A stretch of DNA of 64,000 nt from assembly GCF_003226535.1 (NCBI RefSeq), contig NZ_QKOB01000002.1, positions 248,001-312,000 on the forward strand, in the 5' to 3' direction. This DNA comes from Meiothermus sp. Pnk-1 (GTDB lineage Bacteria; Deinococcota; Deinococci; Deinococcales; Thermaceae). The position numbers and the translations under genes are program-made. This document shows, one piece after another, positions 32,157-40,775 of the stretch (within the stretch, counting starts at the first letter, position 1; the number at the start of each line of letters is the position of its first letter). The notes beneath the pieces were generated by a model. The model ran no database searches. It saw nothing but the letters and a program-made list of their open reading frames with translations, and was not told where the DNA came from.

Positions 32157-33086
32157 ATGGTCATTCAGACGCATGGGCTGAGCAAGCGCTACGGTCGGGT
32201 AGTGGCCGTACAGGACCTTGACCTCAACATCGAGGCGGGCGAGGTGTTTGGCCTGCTGGGCCCTAACGGCTCGGGCAAGACCACCACCATCCTGATGCTG
32301 TTGGGGTTGACCGAGCCCAGCGGGGGTTGGGCCCGGGTGTTGGGCTTTGATCCGGCGCGCGAACCGCTCTCGCTCAAGCGGCGGGTGGGGTATCTGCCCG
32401 ACTCGGTGGGGTTTTACGGGGAACTCACCGCGTGGGAGAACCTGGCCTATACCGCCCGCCTCAACGCCATCCCCTCGCGCGAGGCGGAGGGGCGAATCGG
32501 GGCAGTATTGGAGCGCATGGGCCTCGGCGAGGCGGCGCACCGCCCGGTGGCGACCTTCTCGCGGGGGATGCGCCAGCGGCTAGGGCTGGCCGAGGTGCTG
32601 CTCAAAGAGCCTCAGGTGGTGATCCTGGACGAACCCACTCTGGGCCTCGACCCCGAGGCGGCCCAGGCTTTTTTAGGCATGATCCGCCAGCTCAAGGAGG
32701 AGGGCATCACCGTACTGCTCTCCTCCCACCTACTGCAGCAGGTGCAGGCGGTATGCGACCGGGTAGGGTTATTCCACCAGGGCAAGCTGGTGCTAGAGGG
32801 GAAGGTGAGCGAACTTGCCCAGCGGGTGTTGGGCGGGGCTTACCGCATTCACCTCGAGGTAGGGGCTGCGGATGGCCTAGCCGAGCGGCTACGGGCTTTG
32901 CCTGGGGTGAGCCGGGTGGAGCCCGACGGGGCCGGGCTGCGCCTGGAAGCCGCCCAGGATGTGCGGTCGCTGGTAGCCCGCACCGTGCTCGAGGCCGGAG
33001 GAGAGCTGCGCGCGTTGAGGCTGGAGATCCCCAGCCTGGACGAGGTCTATGCCCGCTATTTCCAGGAGGTGCGCCATGCTGCCTGA
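32157..33086 (+). CDS. ABC exporter ATPase (ABC-2 type)
   Basis: This 309-residue ATP-binding subunit has Walker A GPNGSGKT, signature [13 protein letters not shown], Walker [14 protein letters not shown] and the switch His in LLSSHLLQQ. The C-terminal 90 residues form the usual extra domain of ABC-2 exporters ([17 protein letters not shown]). It starts at ATG 32157 ([14 protein letters not shown]), 14 bases after the NEW3 gene. The permease gene overlaps its end by 11 bases. It powers export or membrane insertion; substrate not evident. Confidence 0.93.
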   Translation: MVIQTHGLSKRYGRVVAVQDLDLNIEAGEVFGLLGPNGSGKTTTILMLLGLTEPSGGWARVLGFDPAREPLSLKRRVGYLPDSVGFYGELTAWENLAYTARLNAIPSREAEGRIGAVLERMGLGEAAHRPVATFSRGMRQRLGLAEVLLKEPQVVILDEPTLGLDPEAAQAFLGMIRQLKEEGITVLLSSHLLQQVQAVCDRVGLFHQGKLVLEGKVSELAQRVLGGAYRIHLEVGAADGLAERLRALPGVSRVEPDGAGLRLEAAQDVRSLVARTVLEAGGELRALRLEIPSLDEVYARYFQEVRHAA

Positions 33087-34056
33087 GGCCAAACAATCGC
33101 GCCGCTTTCGTGAGGGTTCGCCCTGGGCGGGAATGTGGGCGGTGTTCTTCAAAGAGATGGCCGACCACCTCTCGAGCGTGCGCATGCGGCTGCTCGAGGT
33201 GTTGATCTTCCTCTCGGCCATCGGCGCGGTGTACGCCAGCACCCAAACCCTGCGGCAGACGGTGGGCGAAGACCCTTTCTTGCTCCTCCAGGTATTCACC
33301 GCCGCGCAGGATCCGCTGCCTTCGTTCGTCACTTTTTTGAGCTTCTTCCTGCCGCTGGCGGCCATCGCGCTGGCCTTTGACGCGATCAACGGCGAATACA
33401 ACCGCAACACCCTTTCGCGGGTGCTCGCGCAACCGATCTACCGCGACGCCTTGCTCTCGGGGAAGTTTTTGGCCGGCCTGGCCACCTTGGGGCTGGTGTT
33501 GCTGGCGCTGTTTTTGTTGGTAGTGGGGCTTAGCCTGCTGTTCTTAGGGGTGCCTCCGGGAGGGGAGGAGGTGGGGCGGGCGCTGCTGTTTTTGCTGGCT
33601 ACGCTGGCCTACACCGGAGTCTGGCTAGGGGTGGCCCTGGTGTTCTCGGTGTTGTTTCGTAGCCCCGCCACCTCGGCGCTAGCGGCGATTGCGGTGTGGT
33701 TGTTCTTCGCCTTGTTTTGGGGGATCATCGCCCAGCTGCTGGCCCAGGCGATCGCCCCGGGGGATGCCCTCGATCCGGAAAGCGCGCTGCATCAAGCCCA
33801 GACCTTGGTGGCCGTCTCGCGCCTCTCGCCCAACACCCTCTATGCCGAGGCTTTGCAGGCCTTGCTCAACCCCGGGGTGCGCAGCCTGGGACCGGTGCTC
33901 TTCAGCCAGCTCGAGGGGGCGGTGTTGGGCACCCCGCTCTCGTTGGGGCAGAGCCTGCTGCTCGCCTGGCCGCAGCTCACCGGCCTGATCGCGCTGACCC
34001 TACTGCTGTTTGCTTTGGCCTACGTGCTGTTCCAGCGGCGAGAGGTGCGGGCCTGA
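33076..34056 (+). CDS. ABC-2 type permease
   Basis: This 326-residue membrane protein begins at ATG 33076 ([14 protein letters not shown]), inside the ATPase gene. About six hydrophobic segments are visible, starting with [14 protein letters not shown] and including [38 protein letters not shown] and [16 protein letters not shown]. The motif [30 protein letters not shown] is the conserved cytoplasmic segment of the family (NosY/ABC-2), which couples to the ATPase. A terminator follows at 34066. Confidence 0.9.
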   Translation: MLPEAKQSRRFREGSPWAGMWAVFFKEMADHLSSVRMRLLEVLIFLSAIGAVYASTQTLRQTVGEDPFLLLQVFTAAQDPLPSFVTFLSFFLPLAAIALAFDAINGEYNRNTLSRVLAQPIYRDALLSGKFLAGLATLGLVLLALFLLVVGLSLLFLGVPPGGEEVGRALLFLLATLAYTGVWLGVALVFSVLFRSPATSALAAIAVWLFFALFWGIIAQLLAQAIAPGDALDPESALHQAQTLVAVSRLSPNTLYAEALQALLNPGVRSLGPVLFSQLEGAVLGTPLSLGQSLLLAWPQLTGLIALTLLLFALAYVLFQRREVRA

Positions 34057-34065
34057 AAAACGCCT

Positions 34066-34096
34066 AACCAGCGAGGGTCTCCTCGCTGGTTTTCGA
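34066..34096 (+). terminator. Intrinsic terminator of exporter operon
   Basis: AACCAGCGAGG pairs with CCTCGCTGGTT around GTCT, followed by TTTC. It lies 10 bases after the permease stop. Confidence 0.8.
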
Positions 34097-34107
34097 TTGG
34101 GGATGCC

Positions 34108-34461
34108 CTAGGCCTTGGCAGGTTCCCGCATCATGAAGCCCACGTAGCCCAACACTACTCCTATCACCAGGTGCAGGAAGTGGTCCGCCGTGTTGGTGTT
34201 GAGCAGGCTATTCATGAAGCCGGAAGCGATGAAACCCAGCACGGTCACCACCAGGTAGACGACGCCGAAGATCTGGTTGTAGCTCCTGGGCCAGCCGCTG
34301 TAGCTAGCCCAAAGGCCGAGCAACCCGCTCACCAGATGCACGATGTTGTGCAGGGCGTTGATCCCAAAGCCGAGAAGGCTGGAGCCGCTGAAGAAGCCCA
34401 CCAGCCCTACCACCGTCAGCACCGCACCGACGATCCGTGCTGCTAAGGTTTGCGTGCCCAT
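34108..34461 (-). CDS. DUF4383 membrane protein
   Basis: This 117-residue protein has four hydrophobic helices. The family signature is NALHNIVHLVSGLLGLWAS in helix 2 and NTADHFLHLVIGVVLGYVGF in helix 4. His residues occur in both (HNIVH, DHFLH), which may bind a metal or heme, but no function is established for the family. The start ATG has GGAGGTCC upstream. It is transcribed convergently with the exporter operon and divergently from the metal ATPase. Confidence 0.85.
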   Translation of the reverse strand: MGTQTLAARIVGAVLTVVGLVGFFSGSSLLGFGINALHNIVHLVSGLLGLWASYSGWPRSYNQIFGVVYLVVTVLGFIASGFMNSLLNTNTADHFLHLVIGVVLGYVGFMMREPAKA

Positions 34462-34569
34462 GATGGACCTCCTTTCTTCTGTCGTGCCCTTACTTTCTAC
34501 CCAGGGCTCCTAGAGGACAAGCTTCCAGTGCACAATTGCGCCTTGCTCCTCGAGGGCGGCGACGGACAT

Positions 34570-34630
34570 TTGACTAAGCGCTCATATATTGCTATGCTCT
34601 GCTTATAGATGAGCGGATGCTCATATATTG
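34570..34630 (+). promoter_or_regulatory. Metal-regulated promoter and ArsR/SmtB-type operator
   Basis: TTGACT (34570-34575) and TATGCT (34593-34598) are 17 bases apart. Overlapping the expected start is ATGAGC-GGAT-GCTCAT (34609-34624), the inverted repeat recognised by ArsR/SmtB repressors. The element GCTCATATATTG occurs twice, at 34580-34591 and 34619-34630, suggesting a second half-operator. The ArsR-family gene at 36854 is the likely regulator. Confidence 0.75.
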
Positions 34631-34657
34631 AGTTTCCTCTCTCAAGAAAGGAAGATT

Positions 34658-36808
34658 ATGGCCACATACTCCTCCGAGATCTCTCCACCGGAGTATTGCT
34701 ACCGGGTGGAGGGTATGGACTGCGCCGAGTGCGCCAGCAAAATCGAGACCGCGATCCGCAAGATCCCTGGGGCTAGCGATCCGCGAGCGGTGTTGGCCAC
34801 CCAAACCCTAAGGTTTCGCCTGGATGAGTCGGTTACGCCGAGGGAGCGGGTCGAAGCCAGCCTTCGGTCGCTCGGCTACCAGCCAACCCTGCAAAGCGCC
34901 CCGGGGGAAGGGCAGGCTGCGGGGCTCGAGCGCGATCACGCGCCTCGGCCCTGGTACGCTACCCCCCAGGGGCGCGGGGTGCTCTTTACCGGGGCCCTGC
35001 TGGCGGCGGCCTTCGCCTTCGGCTTCCTCGAGCCCCGCCTCGCGCACTGGGGCTATGTCGCCGCCACGCTAGCCGGGGTCTGGTCGCTGGCCCTTAAAGC
35101 CTGGGCCGGGGTGAGGCTGGGCAATCCCTTTGGCATCAACACCCTGGTCACGGTGGCGGCCATAGGCGCACTCCTCATTGGCGAGGCAGCCGAGGCCGCG
35201 GTGGTGGTTTTTCTGTTCGCGGTGGGCGAGTTATTGGAAGGCATCGCCGCCGGAAGGGCGAGGGCGGGGATCAAGGCTCTGGCTGCGCTGGCCCCCAAGA
35301 CCGCCTTTCTCCTCGAGGGGAACCGTACCCGCGAGGTCCCCGCCAGCAGCCTGCGAGTCGGGCAGGTGGTGCAGGTGCGCCCAGGTGGACGGGTTCCCGC
35401 CGACGGTACCATCCTGAGCGGGTTCTCGGCCCTGGACGACTCGCCGGTGACCGGAGAATCGGTGCCGGTGGGCAAAGGCCCCGGCGACAGCGTGTTCGCT
35501 GGCTCCATCAACACCGACGGGGTACTCACCGTACGGGTGGACAAGGACCCCTCCGACAACACCCTAGCCCGCATCATCCACCTCGTGGAGGAGGCCCAGG
35601 AAAGCAAAGCCCCCACCGCCCGCTTCGTCGACCGCTTCAGCCGCTACTATACCCCTGGGGTTCTGGCGGTCGCGGGCTTGGTCGCGGTGGTGCCCCCCCT
35701 GTTTTTGGGCGCAGCCTGGCACGAGTGGCTCTATAAGGGCTTGGCGCTGTTGCTCATCGGCTGCCCCTGCGCGTTGGTGCTCTCGGTGCCGGCGGCCATG
35801 GCTTCGGCCATCGCGGCGGGGGCGCGAAGGGGGCTTTTGCTCAAGGGTGGGGCCGTGCTGGAGACCCTCGCCCGGGTGCGCACCATCGCCTTTGACAAGA
35901 CCGGCACCCTGACCGCCGGCAAGCCCCGGGTGACCGATGTGGTTACCCTGGAAGGCTCCGAGGCCGAACTGCTGGGCCTCGCTGCTGCGGTCGAACAAGG
36001 CTCCTCCCACCCTCTGGCTAAAGCCATCGTGGAGAAGGCCGAGGAGGTGGGGGCCACGGTGCCCCCTTCCGGCAACCAGCAGGCCATCCAGGGCAAGGGG
36101 GCGCAAGCCGTCGTGCAGGGCCGAACCCTGGTGGTCGGCTCGCCCAGGTACGCAGCCGAACTCGCTCCCCTGGCCACGGAGGTGGCCGGGCAGATCGAGG
36201 CCATGGAGCTTCAGGGCAAGACCGTGGTGCTGCTCTTGGACCCTCCCGCTTTGCTAGGTCTTATCGCCATTCGCGACGAGCTTCGTCCCGATGCGCGGGA
36301 GGCCTTGAGCCAACTCAAGCGGCTGGGCGTGGAAGGGGTGATGCTCACCGGGGATAACCCTCGCACAGGCCAAGCCCTGGCGGCAATGCTGGGCATCAAG
36401 GCGTATGCTGGGCTATCGCCGGAGGACAAGCTGCGCATAGTTACAGCGCTCGAGCGCAGGGGGCCGGTGGCGATGGCGGGGGATGGCATCAACGACGCCC
36501 CGGCCTTGGCCCAGGCCGATGTGGGCATCGCCATGGGCACCGCTACCGATGTGGCGCTTGAGACCGCCGACGCGGCGGTGCTACAGGGATCGGTACGGGG
36601 GGTGGTGGGGCTGGTGCAGCTCTCGCGGAGTGCCATGCGAATCGTCGCGCAGAACATCGCCCTCGCGCTGGGCTTGAAGGCGTTGTTCCTCGCCACCACG
36701 CTGCTGGGCCTCACCGGGCTGTGGCCCGCTGTCCTAGCCGACACCGGGGCCACTGCCTTGGTCACGCTAAACGCGCTACGGTTGTTGCGTTGGCGCTCCG
36801 GATCGTGA
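34658..36808 (+). CDS. P1B-type heavy-metal ATPase (Zn/Cd/Pb class)
   Basis: This 716-residue protein starts at ATG 34658 after AAAGGAAG. It has one N-terminal metal-binding domain (GMDCAECASKIE) and the membrane metal site CPC (GCPCALVLSVP). The phosphorylation loop is DKTGTLTAGKP, with actuator TGES in SPVTGESVPV, and the nucleotide and hinge motifs are SSHPLAKAI and GDGINDAPALAQADVGIAMG. CPC together with the absence of Cu-specific residues fits export of Zn2+, Cd2+ or Pb2+. It is preceded by a metal-type operator and followed by an ArsR regulator. Exact metal is inferred. Confidence 0.92.
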   Translation: MATYSSEISPPEYCYRVEGMDCAECASKIETAIRKIPGASDPRAVLATQTLRFRLDESVTPRERVEASLRSLGYQPTLQSAPGEGQAAGLERDHAPRPWYATPQGRGVLFTGALLAAAFAFGFLEPRLAHWGYVAATLAGVWSLALKAWAGVRLGNPFGINTLVTVAAIGALLIGEAAEAAVVVFLFAVGELLEGIAAGRARAGIKALAALAPKTAFLLEGNRTREVPASSLRVGQVVQVRPGGRVPADGTILSGFSALDDSPVTGESVPVGKGPGDSVFAGSINTDGVLTVRVDKDPSDNTLARIIHLVEEAQESKAPTARFVDRFSRYYTPGVLAVAGLVAVVPPLFLGAAWHEWLYKGLALLLIGCPCALVLSVPAAMASAIAAGARRGLLLKGGAVLETLARVRTIAFDKTGTLTAGKPRVTDVVTLEGSEAELLGLAAAVEQGSSHPLAKAIVEKAEEVGATVPPSGNQQAIQGKGAQAVVQGRTLVVGSPRYAAELAPLATEVAGQIEAMELQGKTVVLLLDPPALLGLIAIRDELRPDAREALSQLKRLGVEGVMLTGDNPRTGQALAAMLGIKAYAGLSPEDKLRIVTALERRGPVAMAGDGINDAPALAQADVGIAMGTATDVALETADAAVLQGSVRGVVGLVQLSRSAMRIVAQNIALALGLKALFLATTLLGLTGLWPAVLADTGATALVTLNALRLLRWRSGS

Positions 36809-36853
36809 ACTGCTCCCACCGCTGATGTGGCATACTCGAGCGTGGAGGTAATG

Positions 36854-37222
36854 ATGCCGGTTTCCTCAGATCGGGGTGGCTGCGAGGAGCGGGGCATCCA
36901 CCCTGAAGCCCTGGAGAAGGCCCGCCAGGCGGTGCCCGACGGGGTGCAGATGGCTCGAGCTAGCCGGTTGCTCAAGGCGGTGAGCGACCCCACCCGGCTG
37001 CGCATGCTGGCCGCGCTGGCCGCGACCGAGCTGTGCGTGTGCGACCTGGCCGCCCTCACCGGCATCAGCGAGTCGGCCGTGAGCCACCAGTTGAGGCTGT
37101 TACGGGAGGAGCGTTTGGTGACTTTTCGCAAGGAGGGGCGGATGGCCTACTATCGCCTGATGGACCACCACGTCACCGAACTCATCCGTAGCGCCCTCGA
37201 GCACGCGCGAGAACTGGATTGA
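36854..37222 (+). CDS. ArsR/SmtB-family metal-sensing repressor
   Basis: This 122-residue protein starts at ATG 36854, with GGAGG five bases upstream (another ATG at 36851 is too close to it). The winged helix is clear: SRLLKAVSDPTRLRMLAALAA, then ISESAVSHQLRLLREERLVTF as the recognition helix and wing. ELCVCDLAA carries the Cys-x-Cys metal site on helix alpha3 seen in CadC/ArsR sensors. A His-rich C-terminal helix (DHHVTELIRSALEHA) provides the alpha5 site type. It lies 46 bases after the ATPase gene and is presumably co-expressed with it and represses it when metal is scarce. Confidence 0.92.
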   Translation: MPVSSDRGGCEERGIHPEALEKARQAVPDGVQMARASRLLKAVSDPTRLRMLAALAATELCVCDLAALTGISESAVSHQLRLLREERLVTFRKEGRMAYYRLMDHHVTELIRSALEHARELD

Positions 37223-37260
37223 GGGGCTGGTAAGTTGATTGGCCGCATGTCTTATGCGCC

Positions 37261-37490
37261 AAGCGCGGCTTACGTCGTACGCTGTAGGTCTTACGCTAAA
37301 CGCGGGGGACCGGCGGGGCCGGTACACCCGGGGTAGATTCCCTGTCGGGACGGGCTACGCCCGTACACCCGGAGGTAGATTCCCTTTGGGACGGCGTACC
37401 GCCGTACACCTAGGGGACGATTCCCTGCGTTCGACGTACGACGTAGGACGTTTGACGTATGACGTACAACGTCGGATAGTCGCCAGGGCA
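37261..37490. repeat. Intergenic dispersed repeat, copy 1
   Basis: The 268-base gap after the ArsR gene consists of short imperfect units. Runs of the type GACGTACGACGTAGGACG and blocks with GGGACG-GCGTACCGCC-GTACACC can fold into hairpins. A 29-base stretch at 37381-37409 recurs exactly at 49588-49616. No gene is seen here. Confidence 0.8.
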
Positions 37491-37491
37491 T

Positions 37492-38409
37492 TTAGTACTC
37501 TTCCAGCAGGTGCTCGAACTCCTGCTGGCCGCTCCGGATGGCCACAAGCCCTTCGCGGTAGAGCATGCACAGCAAGCTTGCCGTCTCTTCGGCGCTGGCT
37601 TTGACCTCCTGTCCAACCTGCTCGGCGGTGCGTTCCCCGTCGCAGGCTTTCAGGAAGAGGTTGGCTCGGATGGAAGCGGGCGGATGGTAGTTGTTACCCA
37701 GATGGGCCCGCTCCGGTACGATCAGCCGCAAACCCTGCACCGCGGCGGGCTCCAGCAGGCCTTTAGCCAGCAGGCTCCTTATCGCGGCCCGTCCTTCCGC
37801 CTGGCCTAACCCGGAAAGCTCCAGCGCACTGCCCAGGGAGCGCCGCCCGTTGAGCCAGCGCAGCAGGGACCACTCGGCCGCCTCGAGGTGGAGCGCGGCT
37901 TCGGAGCGGGCCAGCCGAAGCGGTTGGGACAGCGGCAGGGGAATTGGCTGTTCGGCGGCCTCCAGCAAGGCTTGGGCCACCGGGAGGGCGGCGGTAGGGG
38001 GGGGCAAGGGGGGGTGGCGGTAGAAGGCGTAGCGCTGATTCTGTAACCGCAGCAGGTAGCCAAGACCTTGCCGGATCTGCTGCCGTAGGGCTTCGACCAA
38101 CCCCTCCGCACTCAGCAGACCTTCTAGCAACAACCGCCGGTGGAGGTCGGGGCTGTGGGGGTTGATCCGGGCTAACGCGCTGGGGTTGACCATCCCCAGG
38201 CGCACCAGGGTTTCGCCCAGGCTCTCGACCCCCTCTAAAGCCTCCATCAGCCCCGCGCGCAGGTGAATCCGCGCCCCCGAGGGGGAGAGCACCAGCACCC
38301 CGGCGGCTTTTTCCCCCGCCAGCCGAAGCAGCGCCGATTGGATCGAGAGCTCGTCCTGGTGCCCGGTGAGCAGGGGCTCGGTGCGCAGAAAGAGGCCCTT
38401 GGTCAACAC
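37492..38409 (-). CDS. DUF4388-domain protein
   Basis: This 305-residue protein has an N-terminal DUF4388 (PATAN-like) pattern (GHQDELSIQSALLRLAGEKAAGVLVLSPSGARIHLRAGLMEALEG), here given in part, followed by helical repeats (LLLEGLLSAEGLVEALRQQIRQGLGYLL) and a second winged-helix-like half (WSLLRWLNGRRSLGSALELSG; ERTAEQVGQEVKASAEETASLLCML). PATAN/DUF4388 proteins are usually linked to two-component or gliding regulation. It is divergent from the first cyclic-di-GMP gene, whose start is 127 bases away, so shared control is possible. Function inferred only from this link. Confidence 0.7.
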   Translation of the reverse strand: MLTKGLFLRTEPLLTGHQDELSIQSALLRLAGEKAAGVLVLSPSGARIHLRAGLMEALEGVESLGETLVRLGMVNPSALARINPHSPDLHRRLLLEGLLSAEGLVEALRQQIRQGLGYLLRLQNQRYAFYRHPPLPPPTAALPVAQALLEAAEQPIPLPLSQPLRLARSEAALHLEAAEWSLLRWLNGRRSLGSALELSGLGQAEGRAAIRSLLAKGLLEPAAVQGLRLIVPERAHLGNNYHPPASIRANLFLKACDGERTAEQVGQEVKASAEETASLLCMLYREGLVAIRSGQQEFEHLLEEY

Positions 38410-38535
38410 CTTTCAAGGTAGCCGCGGCGCATCATTGCACCGTCAAACCACCGCCGGTGCAGGTGCACCCCGGAGCGGTGGCGCCCTTTGCTACCCTTAG
38501 GGGGGGTCAACCTTACCTTGGGCCCTAAGGACTGC

Positions 38536-40719
38536 ATGGCACGAATGGATCCCGGCGTCTCCCGACCAGCGGCCCACCTGAGCCTTCCCTGCGAGGTTAC
38601 CCACAGCATCTTCGTGGTGCGCACCGACCTGGAGGGCCGCATCACCTATGCCAACCGGGCCTACCTGAGCTATATGGGGTGGGAGCAGCCCCCGCTGGGG
38701 GCCGACGCGCTGGAGCAGGTGGAGCCCGATGAGCGGCCTCGCGTGTTGGAGGCCGTGCGCCAGGCCCTGAGCCGACCGGGGCAGCCGGTGTGGTTAGAGT
38801 TCGGAAAACCCCGTGCGGCTACCGCCTGGAGCCGCAGCCGGTGGGAGTTCGTGGTGGTATGCGACGCTTTGGGGCAGCCGGCGGAGGTGCAGTGTACGGG
38901 TTACGATATCTCCGACGCCTACCGCCAGGAGCGCTTTCGCGAGGAGGTGACCGCGCTGTTGGCGCGGGCCTTGCAACAGGAAACCTCCCCGGCGGCGCTG
39001 CTGCGCCGGGCCTTGGCGGCGGCGATGGGTACGGTTCCGGTGGCCCAGGCCGGTAGCGTAACCCTGAAGGGGCCCGATGGCCGTTTCCACTTTGTGGCCG
39101 CCCAGGGCTACGATCTGGCGGCGCTCTCTAAGGTGAGCCTGGATCCCTCCGAGCCGCTTTCCCTAAGCCGCCACATCCGCGCTCGGGTGTTCGGCCCCGC
39201 CGATCTGGCCAGCTTCAACGCCAGGCTGGATCCAAAGCGCAGGGAAATCCTCGAAACAGCGGGGTGCTCCAACCGCATCCAGGCCATGCTCTCGGTTCCG
39301 GTGGTGGTGGCAGGGGAGCCGCGGGCTTACCTCTACCTGGACCACTTCGAGCGCAGCGATGCCTTTGACGCGCTGGACATGCAGCACCTCGAGGCGTTGG
39401 CCTACTACGTAGCCTTGATGTTGCAGGAGAGCGATCTGCAACGGCAACTGCTCCACCTCCGCTACCACGATCCGCAGACCGGGCTGGCCAACCTGCGGCT
39501 TTTGCTGGAGCGGCTGGGGCGGCGCTTGGCCACAAGGCGGCGTCAGGATGCCACCCACCTGGCGCTGCTGGCCGTTCGCATCCCGGCCCTCGAGCGCCTG
39601 CAGGAGCTATACGGTCCGCTAGGGGGAATCACCGCCATACAGACCGCCGCTCGGCGCATCCTCGAGGCCATCCGCTCCGACGATCTCCTGGCCTGGGACT
39701 TGCGGCAGTTCTGGCTGCTCCTGGGTGGGCTGGCCCGCCCCGAGGATGTTTGGCCGATAGTGGAGCGATTGCGACAGGCCCTCTCCTCGCCGCTGCTCCC
39801 AGGGTGGGAAGGATATGCTTCTACCCCTATGCTGGGGGTAGCCCTGGCAGCTCCGGAGAGCAACCCGGAAGACTTGCTGCAACAGGCAGAGGCGGCGGTG
39901 AGCCAAGCCTCGAGGCCGGGAACGGTGGTCTTCTTCGATCCTGCCTTGCGGGAGGCGTTGCAAGAGGAGCGCTGGTTGAACGAGGCGTTGCGCCAGGCCA
40001 TCTCCCTTCGTCGGCTGGTGCTGTATTTTCAGCCGGTGGTAGAACTCTCCAGCCGGCGCCTGCTGCACCTGGAGGCCCTGTTGCGCTGGCCCCATCCCGA
40101 GCGAGGGTTCATCCCTCCTGCCCTCTTTATCCCCTTGGCCGAGCGCCAGGGCTGGATGGGGGAGCTGGGGGATTGGGTCATCGCCGAAGCCGCCCGTAAG
40201 GCTGCCGGTTGGGGGATTCCCGTAGCGGTCAACCTATCCGCGTCGCAGCTCACCCCCGCCCTCCCTCAGGCCATCGCTGCACGCTGCCGGGAAGCGGGTA
40301 TCGGACCGGAAGGGCTGATCCTGGAGATCACCGAGAGCCAGGCGCTCGAGCCCGCGGCGTTGGAGGTGCTACAGGCGCTGGCGGAGGAGGGGTATGCGCT
40401 GCACCTCGATGATTTTGGTTCCGGCTACTCCTCGCTGGAACAGATCACTCGCTTGCCCATCCGGGCAGTTAAGCTGGGCCAGGGTTTTTTGAGCAGCCTA
40501 GGAAAAGATCCCCGCCCGGAGTCTCCTCCCGCTCGGGTGCTGACCGCGGTGAAGGGCATGGGGGAGGGGTTAGGCTTGGAGGTGATCGTGGAGGGGATCG
40601 AGACCAAAGCCCAGCATCGCTATTTGCTAGCGCAGGGCTTCCGTTTCGGTCAGGGGTACTTGCTGGGTCGTCCGGTGGAGGCCCGGTTTATAGCCAGGCG
40701 GCTCAGACAAAGAGGCTGA
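38536..40719 (+). CDS. PAS-GAF-GGDEF-EAL protein, probable c-di-GMP phosphodiesterase
   Basis: This protein of about 727 residues starts at ATG 38536 after AAGGA. Domains in order are PAS (residues 20-120), GAF (130-310), a GGDEF-like domain with the signature lost (AWDLRQFWLLLGG in place of GGDEF), and EAL (480-725). EAL catalytic positions are visible: LEALLRW, NLSASQL, ITES, LDDFGSGYSSL, VKLG (the Lys), VEGIE and FGQGYLLG. It should therefore hydrolyse cyclic di-GMP, while the dead GGDEF may act as a GTP-sensing regulator. No membrane segment is seen. It is the first of three consecutive cyclic-di-GMP genes on this strand. Confidence 0.9.
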   Translation: MARMDPGVSRPAAHLSLPCEVTHSIFVVRTDLEGRITYANRAYLSYMGWEQPPLGADALEQVEPDERPRVLEAVRQALSRPGQPVWLEFGKPRAATAWSRSRWEFVVVCDALGQPAEVQCTGYDISDAYRQERFREEVTALLARALQQETSPAALLRRALAAAMGTVPVAQAGSVTLKGPDGRFHFVAAQGYDLAALSKVSLDPSEPLSLSRHIRARVFGPADLASFNARLDPKRREILETAGCSNRIQAMLSVPVVVAGEPRAYLYLDHFERSDAFDALDMQHLEALAYYVALMLQESDLQRQLLHLRYHDPQTGLANLRLLLERLGRRLATRRRQDATHLALLAVRIPALERLQELYGPLGGITAIQTAARRILEAIRSDDLLAWDLRQFWLLLGGLARPEDVWPIVERLRQALSSPLLPGWEGYASTPMLGVALAAPESNPEDLLQQAEAAVSQASRPGTVVFFDPALREALQEERWLNEALRQAISLRRLVLYFQPVVELSSRRLLHLEALLRWPHPERGFIPPALFIPLAERQGWMGELGDWVIAEAARKAAGWGIPVAVNLSASQLTPALPQAIAARCREAGIGPEGLILEITESQALEPAALEVLQALAEEGYALHLDDFGSGYSSLEQITRLPIRAVKLGQGFLSSLGKDPRPESPPARVLTAVKGMGEGLGLEVIVEGIETKAQHRYLLAQGFRFGQGYLLGRPVEARFIARRLRQRG

Positions 40720-40775
40720 GAAGGGACCCCCCTATACCAAGCCGTGGGGCCGGTCGTAGACTGGTGCAAAGCACC

